NCBI GenBank assembly: GCA_016214985.1 | Contig: JACRMM010000004.1 | Span: 62,001-126,000 of the forward strand | Source: Deltaproteobacteria bacterium | GTDB taxonomy: Bacteria; Desulfobacterota; Deferrisomatia; Deferrisomatales; JACRMM01 | Direction: 5' to 3' | DNA: 64,000 nucleotides | Notes under the pieces: generated by a model | The model's input: only the letters and a program-made list of their open reading frames with translations | Databases searched by the model: none | What the model was told of the DNA's origin: nothing | Program-made: the position numbers and the translations under genes | Shown: in pieces, positions 24,705 to 33,696 of the stretch | Numbering within the stretch: the first letter of the stretch is position 1 | Layout: each line of letters opens with the position of its first letter

Positions 24705-25418
24705 GTGAGCGACACGAACGACATCCTGGGCCGCCTCTACGGGGTCGTCCTCGACCGCAAGGCAGCCCCGAGCGCAGATTCCTACGTCTGTAGACTCCTC
24801 GCGAAGGGCGAGGACAAGATACTCCAGAAGGTCGGGGAGGAGGCGGTCGAGGTGATCCTGGCCGCCAAGTCCGGCGGCGACGACGCCCTCGTGTACGAGC
24901 TGGCCGACCTTGCCTTCCACGCCGTCGTGCTCCTGGGTTCCCGAGTCATCCCGCCCGAACGAGTTGCCGCCGAGCTCGAGCGCCGTTTCGGGACCTCCGG
25001 CGTTGCGGAGAAGGAAGCCAGGCCCCGCTCCTGCCCGTCCGTGGGCCCGCGGGGTACACCCCCTCCTGGGGATAAAGCTGGGAACTCGGAACCACCAACG
25101 AAGGACAACTCCCCCATGACGATCACGCGCCTCTCCGACTGCTCCTGCTTCTCCCTCGAGAAGGCGTCCAAGGCGGTGCTGGCCGAGGGGGCCCACGCTC
25201 GCGTCACCCTCTGGTGTCTGGAGGCCGGGCAGGAGATCCACCCCCACGCCCACGACGGCGATCACGCCTGGACCATCGTGGAGGGCGAGGGCTGGCTTCT
25301 GACGGGAGGGGCCGAGCAGCCGGTGGCGGCCGGCTCCTTCGTGTTCGCGCCGGCTGGCGAGGTCCACGGCATGCGCGCGACGACCCCCCTTCGCTTCGTC
25401 TCGGTGAGCGCGGGGTAG
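24705..25418 (+). CDS. hisE: Phosphoribosyl-ATP pyrophosphatase fused in frame to a cupin domain
   Basis: 237 residues in one open frame. Residues 1-105 are HisE: ILGRLYGVVLDRK, KILQKVGEEAVEVILAAK, YELADLAFHAVVLL; it converts phosphoribosyl-ATP to phosphoribosyl-AMP. Residues 138-237 are a small cupin (EIHPHAHDGDHAWTIVEGEG, then FVFAPAGEVHGMRA) with the metal-binding His/Glu pattern. The linker (about residues 106-137) is encoded by sequence shared with the gap ahead of hisA (gaactcggaac..accaccaac), so it looks like intergenic repeat that has become coding. A separate cupin start at ATG 25116, with AAGGA about ten bases upstream, is just as possible. The GTG start of hisE has AGGAG eight bases upstream. 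Confidence 0.85.
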   Translation: MSDTNDILGRLYGVVLDRKAAPSADSYVCRLLAKGEDKILQKVGEEAVEVILAAKSGGDDALVYELADLAFHAVVLLGSRVIPPERVAAELERRFGTSGVAEKEARPRSCPSVGPRGTPPPGDKAGNSEPPTKDNSPMTITRLSDCSCFSLEKASKAVLAEGAHARVTLWCLEAGQEIHPHAHDGDHAWTIVEGEGWLLTGGAEQPVAAGSFVFAPAGEVHGMRATTPLRFVSVSAG

Positions 25419-25830
25419 TGCCGATACGACACATCCGCAGATTTCGCAGAGCTCACGGATCTTGGAGAAGCAAGAACACGACCGCCAGCGTTTCTTTCGA
25501 TCTGCGTCATCGGCGCCATCTGCGCACTCCGCGGAGCACCCCCTCGAACCCCGCCCTGCCCTCCCGGCTGCCTACTAATTAGTCACACCTCTCCGTTCCT
25601 GTCGGATTGGCCGTGGGGGCCTGCGGAAATCATTGCGGCAAGGTCCTTTCTGCCCTATAATCAGGCAGAAAGGGCGCCGGGCTCTCTCGGCGTCAGCGAA
25701 GAAATCCTAGGGATTCCAGCTTGTTGCTGTTTTGTTTTGCGCTTGTTCGTTTGTGGCCCGAATGTTGCTGATCCCACCGGGCTGCTGGGGTGCGGCCGGC
25801 GATTCCTGGTTCCCCGGAAGGAGACCGTTC
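25419..25830 (+). other. Intergenic region and long leader ahead of the glutamate synthase operon
   Basis: 412 bases without a gene. The first part (25425-25540) holds a degenerate repeat with CCGCAGATTTCGCAGA and ATCTGCGCACTCCGCGG segments that are roughly complementary, a type common in dispersed intergenic repeats. The second part holds a promoter with an overlapping inverted repeat (25633-25672), then a leader of about 160 bases before the first gene. I do not recognise a known riboswitch in the leader. Confidence 0.6.
25633..25672 (+). promoter_or_regulatory. Glutamate synthase operon promoter with overlapping palindromic operator
   Basis: TTGCGG (25633-25638) and a consensus TATAAT (25656-25661) are spaced by exactly 17 bases. 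The -10 box sits in the loop of a perfect 9-bp inverted repeat, CTTTCTGCC (25646-25654) and GGCAGAAAG (25664-25672). A dimeric repressor bound there would block RNA polymerase. The regulator is unknown; control by nitrogen or amino acid state is a guess from the operon's function. Confidence 0.65.
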
Positions 25831-26970
25831 ATGTGTCGATTGTGTGCGCTCGTGTCGTCCGAGTACTTCTCTCCGATGGAGAACATCCTCTCCCTCGAGA
25901 CCATGAAGGAGGGCCACGACGGCTCGGGCCTCGGCCTCATCCTCCGGGATCTGGGAGGGACGTTCGAGGAGCTCAAGGAGTACCCGATCCTTTCGGCCAT
26001 CGCCACCAACAAGGGGTACTACGAGGTGGACGACTACATGGTGGCCAAGGGCTTCCGCACCAAGTTCATGTGGGAGCCGGCGCTCAACTTTCGTCCTGGC
26101 ATGAAGATCCAGAAGCGCGACCGCTACATCGTCAAGGCCTTCGACTACCCCGACTGGGCGAAGGAGAAGCCTTGGGCGGAGAAGGCCAAGCTCCTCACTC
26201 AGACGCGCCTGGATCTCCGCCATATGGGGGAGCGGGACGAGTCGGTGTACGCCTTCAGCTTCTGGCCCGACGTGGTGACGCTCAAGGAAGTGGGGGACCC
26301 GCTGGAGGTGGGGGAGTTCTTCGGCCTCGACAAGAAGCCCATCCCCGCGAAGATCGTCTTCGCGCAGGGGCGGCAGAACACGAACTACGCCATCAACCTG
26401 TATGCCTGCCATCCCTTCTTCATCCAGGGATTCGCCTCGATGACGAACGGGGAGAACACGGCGTTCGTCCCGATCCGAGAGTACCTGATGAGCCGGGGCA
26501 ACCCGGCGTACATCGGCTACAACTCGGACAGCGAAGTGTTCACTCACATCCTCCACTACGAGCGCTCGGTGCTCGGCTATCCGCTCAAGTACTACAAGGA
26601 CGTGATCACGCCCCTGAAGGACGAAGAGATGGAGCGGCGCAAGGATCGGGAGGCGATCCGCCTCCTGAAGCGCAGCCTTCGCCTGCTCACGATCGACGGC
26701 CCCAACTGTGTCATCGGGTGTGACCATGACGGCACGGTGTTCATGGTCCATGACTCAAAGAAGCTTCGCCCGGGCGTCGTGGGGGGCGTCAAGGGCAAGG
26801 TGGGCCTGATGAGCGAGGTGTGCGGCCTCACGTCGGCGGTCCCCGATCGTGACCTGTCCAAAGACGTGTTCCCCATGAAGTATGACCTGGTACTGGTGAA
26901 GCCCGGTGCAGAGGAGATCGAGGTATGGAATCAGCTGGACGGCTCGACGTCAACCATCAGCTTGGCGTAA
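25831..26970 (+). CDS. Glutamate synthase-type class II glutamine amidotransferase subunit
   Basis: 379 residues. Cys2 (MCRLCALVS) would become the N-terminal nucleophile after loss of Met1, as in GltB and other class II (Ntn) amidotransferases. Other family segments are TMKEGHDGSGLGLI, FAQGRQNTNYAINLYACHPF and TNGENTAFVPI. GGAAGGAG lies ahead of the ATG. It corresponds to the amidotransferase domain of glutamate synthase made as a separate protein, and should supply ammonia from glutamine to the FMN subunit encoded next, whose start lies 46 bases inside this gene. Confidence 0.88.
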   Translation: MCRLCALVSSEYFSPMENILSLETMKEGHDGSGLGLILRDLGGTFEELKEYPILSAIATNKGYYEVDDYMVAKGFRTKFMWEPALNFRPGMKIQKRDRYIVKAFDYPDWAKEKPWAEKAKLLTQTRLDLRHMGERDESVYAFSFWPDVVTLKEVGDPLEVGEFFGLDKKPIPAKIVFAQGRQNTNYAINLYACHPFFIQGFASMTNGENTAFVPIREYLMSRGNPAYIGYNSDSEVFTHILHYERSVLGYPLKYYKDVITPLKDEEMERRKDREAIRLLKRSLRLLTIDGPNCVIGCDHDGTVFMVHDSKKLRPGVVGGVKGKVGLMSEVCGLTSAVPDRDLSKDVFPMKYDLVLVKPGAEEIEVWNQLDGSTSTISLA

Positions 26971-28580
26971 ACGAACTCCCCTTCATCGTCCGCTGGGAAG
27001 ACACACTCTGCACCCGGTGCGGCCGGTGCACCTCGGTGTGCCCGGTCAAGGCCATCGAACCCGGCGTGATCGAGAAGAGGGTCGTCGAGTCCTTGGGGCC
27101 GGTGCCGTTGCCCACGACGGTGCGCAAGGTCGTCTCCGGGGTGCGCCAGGTGACCGACATCGCCCGCTACTGCGTCGGGTGCGCCACGTGCCGACAGGTG
27201 TGCCCCAACGAGGCGATCCGGCCGGAGTGGAACCCGGCCCACAAGTTCGCGTGGCACGTGAACAAGGGCGGGGAGCCGCATCGACGGGGAGGCCGGCGCA
27301 ACGATCCCAATGCCTCGACCCTGGACCGCCTCAAGTTCACTCGGATCTCCATGCTCACCGACCCCGCGCTCGATGCCGGCCGGCACGAGTTCCGGGTGCG
27401 CACCTACCTGGGCCGCAACCTGCCGGCCGAGGACCTGCCGCTGCGGATCCAGGGCAACGACCTCATCGCCGACGGCACGCCCTACATCCCGCCCGTGCGC
27501 GAAATCTTCCCGATTCGGATTGGTGGCATGAGCGTGGGGGCCCTCTCCCCGAACATGTGGGAGGGGATCGCGATGGGCGTCGCGTACCTGAACGAGGTGA
27601 AGAGGATCCCGGTCGTCATGTGCACCGGTGAGGGCGGCATGCCGCCGCGCCTGCTGAAGAGCCCCTTCCTCAAGTACTTCATCCTGCAGATCGCCTCGGG
27701 CTACTTCGGCTGGGACGAGATCCTCCACGCCGTGCCCCACATGCAGTGCGACCCAGCGGCCATCGAGATCAAGTACGGCCAGGGCGCGAAGCCCGGAGAC
27801 GGCGGGCTCCTCATGGCGAGCAAGGTGCTGAAGCTGATCGCTCGGATCCGCGGCGTGCCGGAGTTCGTGGACCTGTCGTCGCCGCCGACGCACCAGACGA
27901 AGTACTCCATCGAGGAGGCGGTCGCGAAGATGATCACCTCCATGTCCATGCTCTTCGGGTTCCGCGTGCCGGTGTACCCGAAGATCTCGGGCACGAAGAC
28001 GGCGCTGGCGGTGCTGAACAACCTCGCCCGAAACCCCTTCGCGGCCGCCCTTGCGATCGACGGCGAGGACGGGGGCACCGGCGCCGCGTACAACGTGTCC
28101 ATGGACAAGATGGGCCACCCGATCGCCTCGAACCTGCGGGAGTGCTACCTGAACCTTGTGAAGCTCGGCAAGCAGAATGAGCTGCCGCTCTTCGCCGCGG
28201 GGGGCGTGGGGAAGCAGGGCAACCTGGCGGCCAACGCCGCCGCCCTGATCATGTTGGGCGCCTCCGGCACCGACTGCGCCAAGTACGTCATGCAGGCGGC
28301 CGCGGGCTGCCTGGGAGACGAGCGCAACCGGTGCAACATCTGCAATACCGGCAAGTGCCCCAAGGGCATCACCACCCAGGACCCGCGGCTCTACCGCCGG
28401 CTCGACCCCGACAAGGTCGCCGAGCGGGTCGTGGACGTCTTCGTCTCCGCAGACAAGGAGTTGAAGAAGATCTTCGCGCCCATGGGCCGCTCTACGGAGC
28501 TTCCCATCGGGATGTCCGACGGCCTGTCGGTGGACGACCCGGCCGTGGCGGAGCGCCTGCAGATCAGCTATGCGTGCTAG
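26925..28580 (+). CDS. Glutamate synthase FMN-binding (synthase) subunit with ferredoxin domain
   Basis: 551 residues. The N-terminus carries two [4Fe-4S] motifs (CTRCGRCTSVCP and CVGCATCRQVCP) that classic GltB lacks. The rest is the FMN TIM barrel of glutamate synthase: GGMSVGALSPNMWEG, EIKYGQGAKPGDGG, SPPTHQTKYSIEEA, and the 3Fe-4S-type cysteine region RCNICNTGKCPKGITTQDP. It condenses ammonia with 2-oxoglutarate to form glutamate. It overlaps the amidotransferase gene by 46 bases. This archaeal-like split form is known in Desulfobacterota. The ferredoxin domain points to ferredoxin-type electron input or relay. Confidence 0.9.
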   Translation: MESAGRLDVNHQLGVNELPFIVRWEDTLCTRCGRCTSVCPVKAIEPGVIEKRVVESLGPVPLPTTVRKVVSGVRQVTDIARYCVGCATCRQVCPNEAIRPEWNPAHKFAWHVNKGGEPHRRGGRRNDPNASTLDRLKFTRISMLTDPALDAGRHEFRVRTYLGRNLPAEDLPLRIQGNDLIADGTPYIPPVREIFPIRIGGMSVGALSPNMWEGIAMGVAYLNEVKRIPVVMCTGEGGMPPRLLKSPFLKYFILQIASGYFGWDEILHAVPHMQCDPAAIEIKYGQGAKPGDGGLLMASKVLKLIARIRGVPEFVDLSSPPTHQTKYSIEEAVAKMITSMSMLFGFRVPVYPKISGTKTALAVLNNLARNPFAAALAIDGEDGGTGAAYNVSMDKMGHPIASNLRECYLNLVKLGKQNELPLFAAGGVGKQGNLAANAAALIMLGASGTDCAKYVMQAAAGCLGDERNRCNICNTGKCPKGITTQDPRLYRRLDPDKVAERVVDVFVSADKELKKIFAPMGRSTELPIGMSDGLSVDDPAVAERLQISYAC

Positions 28581-28704
28581 AGGCTGGGAAGCTGGGACGC
28601 TGGGAGGATAGAAAGCTGCAAAGCTGCAAAGCTGGAACTCTAGGACAGACGGCTGGTTCTTGTTTTGGCGTCGAGTTGATCGCTGATAGCTGATCGCTGA
28701 CAGC
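28581..28704 (+). repeat. Mixed degenerate repeats between glutamate synthase genes
   Basis: Directly after the stop codon come units of gctggga(a/c) and aaagctgc (28582-28640). Then, after a short unique stretch, a TGACAGC-type repeat (28677-28704) ends 14 bases before the next ATG, with CGGAGG between. The repeats fill almost the whole 138-base gap. Confidence 0.65.
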
Positions 28705-28718
28705 CCGGAGGTTTAACG

Positions 28719-31046
28719 ATGTTCGAGATCAGAGGTCAACGCGGCGGCGAGCGGGTCCCCTCCAAGCTGCTCGACGAGCAGGTCGGGGCGGCGGTCGCGG
28801 CCGGCAAGCGCAAGATCAAGGTGATCGCCGACGGCCAGCACGGCATCGGGGGGCGGATCTGGCCCCAGGGCGAGTCCGTAAAGCTCCGCGTCGAGGGGGC
28901 CGCGGGCCAACGCCTGGGCGGAATGGGCATGATGGGGACCGAGATCGTGCTCGAGGGCTCCGCCTCCGACGACGTGGGCTGGCTCAACACGGGCGCGACG
29001 ATCACGGTGCTGGGCGACGTGGCCAACGGGGCCCACAACGCCGGTGCCCAGGGCAAGCTCTACGTGCAGGGGAGCGGCGGCGCGCGGTGCGATACGCTCA
29101 CGAAGTTCAACCCCCGCTTCGAGCCGATCCAGTCCTGGTACTTCCGCGATGTCGGCGACTCCTTCGCCGAGTTCAAGGCCGGCGGCGTTGCCGTGGTATG
29201 CGGGGTGAACCCGAGAAACCCCGAGAACATCCTCGGCTACCGGCCGTGCGTGGGCATGGTGGGCGGAACGGTGTACTTCCGTGGCCCGATCCAGGGGGTC
29301 AGCACCGCCGACGTGCGGGTCGCGGAGCTGACCGACGCGGACTGGGAGTGGCTCGTCGAGAACATGAAGCCGTTCCTCAAGGCTGTGGACCGGTTGAGCT
29401 TCTTCAAGTCGCTCACCCGCAACCGCGACGACTGGCGAAAGGTCGTCGCGCTCACGCCCAACGAGCGAGCCGCCGCAGCCGCAACGGGGATGGGCCTGTC
29501 GGCCTTCCGAACCGCGGTGTGGTACAAGGGCGTGGGTGAGGGCGGCATCTTTGGCGACCTCGTCGACGGCGAGCGCACGATCCTCCCCTTCATCGTCTCC
29601 GGAGAGCACCGGCGGCAGGTGCCGAGGTGGGAGAACGACCAGTACGCGCCGCCCTGCGCCGGCTACTGCCCCACCGGCATCCCCACCCAGGAGCGCACCC
29701 GGTTGATCCGCGAAGGTCGGGAGGAGGCGGCGCTGGACCTCGTCCTGGAGTACTCGCCCTTCCCGGGCACGGTGTGCGGCTACGTGTGTCCCAACCTCTG
29801 CATGGACTTCTGCTCGCGCCAGGCCTTCCTGAAGGACCCGGTGGACGTCTCCTTCCTCGGGCGCCTGTCGCTCGAGCGCGCGGCCCCGGCCCGGGAGAAG
29901 GTCCGGGCGGAGAAGGTGGCCGTGATCGGCGCGGGACCGGCCGGCATGTCCGCGGCGTGGCAGCTGGCGCTCCGGGGCTACCGCGTAAGCCTCTACGAGC
30001 GGGAGGAGCGCCTCGGCGGCAAGATCTACTACTGCATCCCCGAGGACCGTCTGCCGCGGGAGATCCTCCAGAAGGAGATCGACCGCTTCGCCTCGGTCGG
30101 CATCGACGTGCACACCGGCGCGGTGGTGGACAAGGCCGCCTACCAGAAGATCGTGAAGGGCCACGACGCGGTCGTGCTCGCCACCGGCTGCCACGCGCCG
30201 CGGGTGATCCCCTTCCCCGGCTACGACCACGTGATCCCTGGGATCGTGTTCCTCAAGGAGATCAACGCCCGCATGCCGCGCGACCTCACGGGCAAGAGCG
30301 TCGTCGTGATCGGCGCCGGCAACGTCGGGATGGACATCTGCGTCGAGGCCTGGAACCACGGCGCGGCCAAGGTCACGGCCGTGGACATCCAGAAGCCCGC
30401 CTCCTTCGGCAAGGAGCAGAAGATGGCGGCCGCGCGCGGTACCGAGATCCTCTACCCCAAGTTCACCGACCGCTACGACTGGGAGGGCAGGATCCTCCAC
30501 TTCAAAGACGGCTCTTCGCTCCCGGCGGACGTGGCAATCATCTCCATCGGCGAGACGCCGGAGCTCGGCTACCTGCCGGCGGAGATCGACCTCGAACGCG
30601 GCTTCGTGCGCACCGACGAGGTGGGCCGTACGACCGATCCGCGGGTCTTCGCCATCGGCGACGTGGCCTTGCCGGGCCTCATCACCAACGCCATCGGCGC
30701 CGGCCTACGGGTCGCCAAGGTCGTGCACTCCCTGCTCTCGAAGACCGAGTACGAGGACCAGACGAAGAAGGTGATCCCCTATGAGAGGATCAAGTTCCAG
30801 TACTACGAGCGCTCGAAGGCGGGGGATCTCTCGAAGACGTGCAGCGGCGAGGGCGGCAAGTGCCTGTCCTGCGCGAGCTGCCGCGACTGCCACCTGTGCG
30901 AGGCCACGTGCTACTGGGGCGCCATCTACCGGCGCGACCTTCCCGGCGGCGGCTACGAGTACGCCATCGACGAGGAGCGCTGCATCGGCTGCGGCTTCTG
31001 TGCGGGAGTCTGCCCCTGCGGGATCTGGACGTTGTACGACGCGTGA
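28719..31046 (+). CDS. Glutamate synthase GXGXG/NAD(P)H oxidoreductase fusion with iron-sulfur clusters
   Basis: 775 residues. Residues 1-230 are the GXGXG right-handed helix of GltB (GQRLGGMGMMGTEIVLEG, then GGVAVVCGVNPRNPENILG). About 310-380 is a cysteine-rich GltD-type domain (CAGYCPTGIPTQ, CGYVCPNLCMDFCSR). About 395-690 is the FAD/NAD(P) part, with VIGAGPAGMSAAW near 400 and VIGAGNVGMDIC near 528. The end has further [4Fe-4S] motifs (CLSCASCRDCHLCEATC, CIGCGFCAGVCPCG). It should pass electrons from NAD(P)H to the FMN subunit. CGGAGG precedes the ATG. It is the third gene of the operon. Confidence 0.9.
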   Translation: MFEIRGQRGGERVPSKLLDEQVGAAVAAGKRKIKVIADGQHGIGGRIWPQGESVKLRVEGAAGQRLGGMGMMGTEIVLEGSASDDVGWLNTGATITVLGDVANGAHNAGAQGKLYVQGSGGARCDTLTKFNPRFEPIQSWYFRDVGDSFAEFKAGGVAVVCGVNPRNPENILGYRPCVGMVGGTVYFRGPIQGVSTADVRVAELTDADWEWLVENMKPFLKAVDRLSFFKSLTRNRDDWRKVVALTPNERAAAAATGMGLSAFRTAVWYKGVGEGGIFGDLVDGERTILPFIVSGEHRRQVPRWENDQYAPPCAGYCPTGIPTQERTRLIREGREEAALDLVLEYSPFPGTVCGYVCPNLCMDFCSRQAFLKDPVDVSFLGRLSLERAAPAREKVRAEKVAVIGAGPAGMSAAWQLALRGYRVSLYEREERLGGKIYYCIPEDRLPREILQKEIDRFASVGIDVHTGAVVDKAAYQKIVKGHDAVVLATGCHAPRVIPFPGYDHVIPGIVFLKEINARMPRDLTGKSVVVIGAGNVGMDICVEAWNHGAAKVTAVDIQKPASFGKEQKMAAARGTEILYPKFTDRYDWEGRILHFKDGSSLPADVAIISIGETPELGYLPAEIDLERGFVRTDEVGRTTDPRVFAIGDVALPGLITNAIGAGLRVAKVVHSLLSKTEYEDQTKKVIPYERIKFQYYERSKAGDLSKTCSGEGGKCLSCASCRDCHLCEATCYWGAIYRRDLPGGGYEYAIDEERCIGCGFCAGVCPCGIWTLYDA

Positions 31047-31105
31047 AGGCCAGGAGGCTGGGAAGCCAGGAGGCGAGGAGGCGAGGAGGCTGAGAGGCCG
31101 GAGGA
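31047..31105 (+). repeat. Degenerate GAGGCGAG/CCAGGAGG repeat after the glutamate synthase operon
   Basis: Units such as ccaggaggctgggaag and gaggcgag repeat directly after the stop codon of the previous gene. A partly complementary stretch (cttcccagcgtcccaccctcccag) follows at about 31165-31188, so the two could pair in RNA. No clear terminator is present. Confidence 0.5.
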
Positions 31106-31228
31106 CAAGATCGATCCCCTGGCCTCTTTCTCTTGTCCTTCGGGAATTCAACGTCGATCCTCCGCTTCCCAGCGTCCCACCCTCCCAGCAACTCAAGCTC
31201 TCGCCCAGGTCGGCCGAAAATACGGGGC

Positions 31229-33626
31229 ATGACGCTTCGCACCAAGACCCTTCTCTCCATGGGTGCGACCCTCGCGCTCCTGATCGCCGCCCTGTACGGA
31301 GTCTCCTCAACGGTCCTCCTGCGGCGGTTCTCGGCGTTGGAAGAAGAGATCGCCGGCCAGAACGCCGCGCGCGCTGGAGGCGATTGCCGAGGATCTGCGC
31401 TCCCTCAACGGAGCGGCCGGGGACTGGGCGGCCTGGGACGACACCTACGCCTTCATCCAGGACGGCAACCGGGCGTTCATCGACGCCAACGCGCAGGATA
31501 GCGCCTTCGAAGGCCTTCGGCTCAATCTGGCTCTTCTTGTCGATTCCTCGGGCCGCGTGGTGTTCGCCAAGGCCTTCGACCTCGAGACGAGTCGCCCGGC
31601 CGCAGTGCCGGCGTCCCTGCGCGAGACGGTCGATCCCCGCGGTGCCTTGTTCCGCCATCGAGTACCGGAGGAGAGCACCACGGGCCTTCTGGTGGTTCCG
31701 GAGGGGGTGTTCCTGGTCGCTTCCCGCCCCATCGTCACCAGCGAGAAGAAGGGGCCGATCCGCGGGACGCTCGTCTTCGGCCGCTCCTTCGGCGCCCGCG
31801 AGATCGGGCGCCTGAGTCGGGTGACGCACCTCGTACTCCGGGTCGAGAGCCTCGCCGCGGGCTCACTGCCAACCGACTTCGAGCGCGCGCGGGCCGCGGC
31901 GCTCCATACGACGACGCCCGTGGTCCGCATCCTCGATGCCGACACCGTGGCTGGCTACGCGGCGCTGCGTGACGTCGAGGGCCGACCGTGCGTGCTCCTC
32001 AGGGCCGACACCCCCCGCACCGTATACAAGCAGGGGCTCGCGGGCACGCGCTACCTGCTCGCGTGCCTGCTGACCGTCGGCGTGAGCTTCCTGGCGATCA
32101 CGGTCGCGCTGCTCGAGAAGCTCGTCCTTGCGCGTCTGGGCCGCCTGAGCGCGGAGGTTTCACGGATCGGCGCGAGCCGGGACGTCTCCGCGCGCGTCCC
32201 GGTGGAGGGGACGGACGAGCTCTCCGCGCTGGGTGCAGCCATCAACGGCATGTTGGGCGAGCTCGGCTCCATTCTGTGGTCCCTCTCCGGCGCCGCGGAT
32301 CAGTTGAGTGCGGGCGGCAAGGATCTGGACGAGAGTGCCTCCGACGCCCGCCGGGGTGCCGACACTCAGCGACAGCGGTGTGCGGCCGGGGTTGGCAAGG
32401 CGAAGGAGATCGAGGCGGCGGTCGAACCCCTGGGCTCCCTGGCGAATCGCCTGCGCACGGAGGGAGAACGGTCGGCGACGTCGATCCAGCAGATCCTCGG
32501 CGTGACGGAGTCTGTTCAGGTAGAGATGGAAGGGCTCTGCTCCGGCATCGAGGCCGCGAGCCTCTCCGTCCGTGAGCTCGATGAGGCGACGAGCCGGGTC
32601 GCCGCCGTGGCCAGTCAGGTGGGTGCGGCGGCACAGACGGTGGCCGCCTCCGCCACGGCGATCGATCGCACGAGCGGGACCCTGCGGGCCGGGGCGCGCG
32701 GGGGCAGCGCGCTCGCGACGGAGGTGGCGGAGAGGGCGTCGGCCGGCAAGACTTCCATGGCCGAAGCGGAGCGGAGCATGACGCGGATCCGGGAGGCGGT
32801 GGACGCGGCGGTGGAGCGCTTCGGCCGCCTGGGCACCGAGCTTGGCCGCGTAGGCCGGGTCACCCAGGTGATCGACGACATCGCCGGGCGCACCAATCTG
32901 CTCTCCCTCAACGCCGCCATCATCGCGGCCCAGGCCGGCGAGCAGGGGAAGGCCTTTGGCGTCGTGGCAACCGAGATCCGCACCCTGGCGGAGAAGACGG
33001 CGGCCAGCACGCGAGAAATCCGGTCGATCGTCGCCGGGGTCGTGGGCGGCGCGAACGAGGCGGCCGAGGCGGTTGCGGAAGGTGCCATACGGGTGGCGGA
33101 AGGGGCAGAGCGCGTAGCCAGCACTCGCGCCGCCCTCGAGGAGATCGCCCGGAGCGCGGACGATTCGGCGTCGCGGCTCGTAGAGATCGACCGCGCGGCC
33201 GAGGCGCAGACCCAGGAGGCCACCCGGGTCGCGGAGGAGATCCGGGAGGTAACTCAGGGGATCGTCGACATCGTCGCCCAGGTGCGCGCCCAGGAAGAGC
33301 GCACTCGGGAGATTCGGCGGGTGCTGGCCGAGGTCGAGGCGGTTGCACGCCAGACCGTGCGCGCGGCCGAGGACCAGACGCAGGGCACGGGCTTCTTTGC
33401 TCAGACCGTCACGGCCGTGAGCCAGGCGTGTGAGGAGGTCGATGAGGCCATCGCCGTGGTGGGCGAGCTTCTGACCGGCCTTCGCGAGGACCTGGAGGCC
33501 CTCGACAGCCGAGCCTGCGACGAGCTTGGCCGCGTCTCGCTCCTGGAGGGCAGGGGCGAGAGTTTGGCCGCCCTGGCCACGAAACTGGGGGAGCAGGTGA
33601 GGGCGTTTCGAGGGGCCCACGGGTAG
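31229..33626 (+). CDS. Methyl-accepting chemotaxis protein, CHASE4-like sensor, with an apparent frameshift
   Basis: The N-terminus (MTLRTKTLLSMGATLALLIAAL, a membrane helix) is read from ATG 31229 in one frame and the rest in another. The switch falls in the CG-run at about 31360-31378, after which the second frame continues with ALEAIAEDLRSLNG and GDWAAWDDTYAF, a CHASE4-like periplasmic domain. A second membrane helix (YLLACLLTVGVSFLAITVAL), a HAMP domain (LGRLSAEVSRI) and the signalling domain follow. The hairpin tip is well kept (IDDIAGRTNLLSLNAAIIAAQAGEQGK in parts). One extra base (or two missing) explains the shift: a real mutation or a sequencing error. If it is real, only the 689-residue frame starting at GTG 31557 remains, without the first helix. 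Confidence 0.8.
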
Positions 33627-33696
33627 CGGAAGCTGGACCGGCGGGGCGGGCCCCGTTAGACTGCAGGTGTACCCGTCTGCGAAGGGAGGGCGCCCG

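Noticed and set aside
25667..25830. Riboswitch in the glutamate synthase leader
   Set aside because: I could not match the leader to a known glutamine or other riboswitch consensus; only its length is suggestive.
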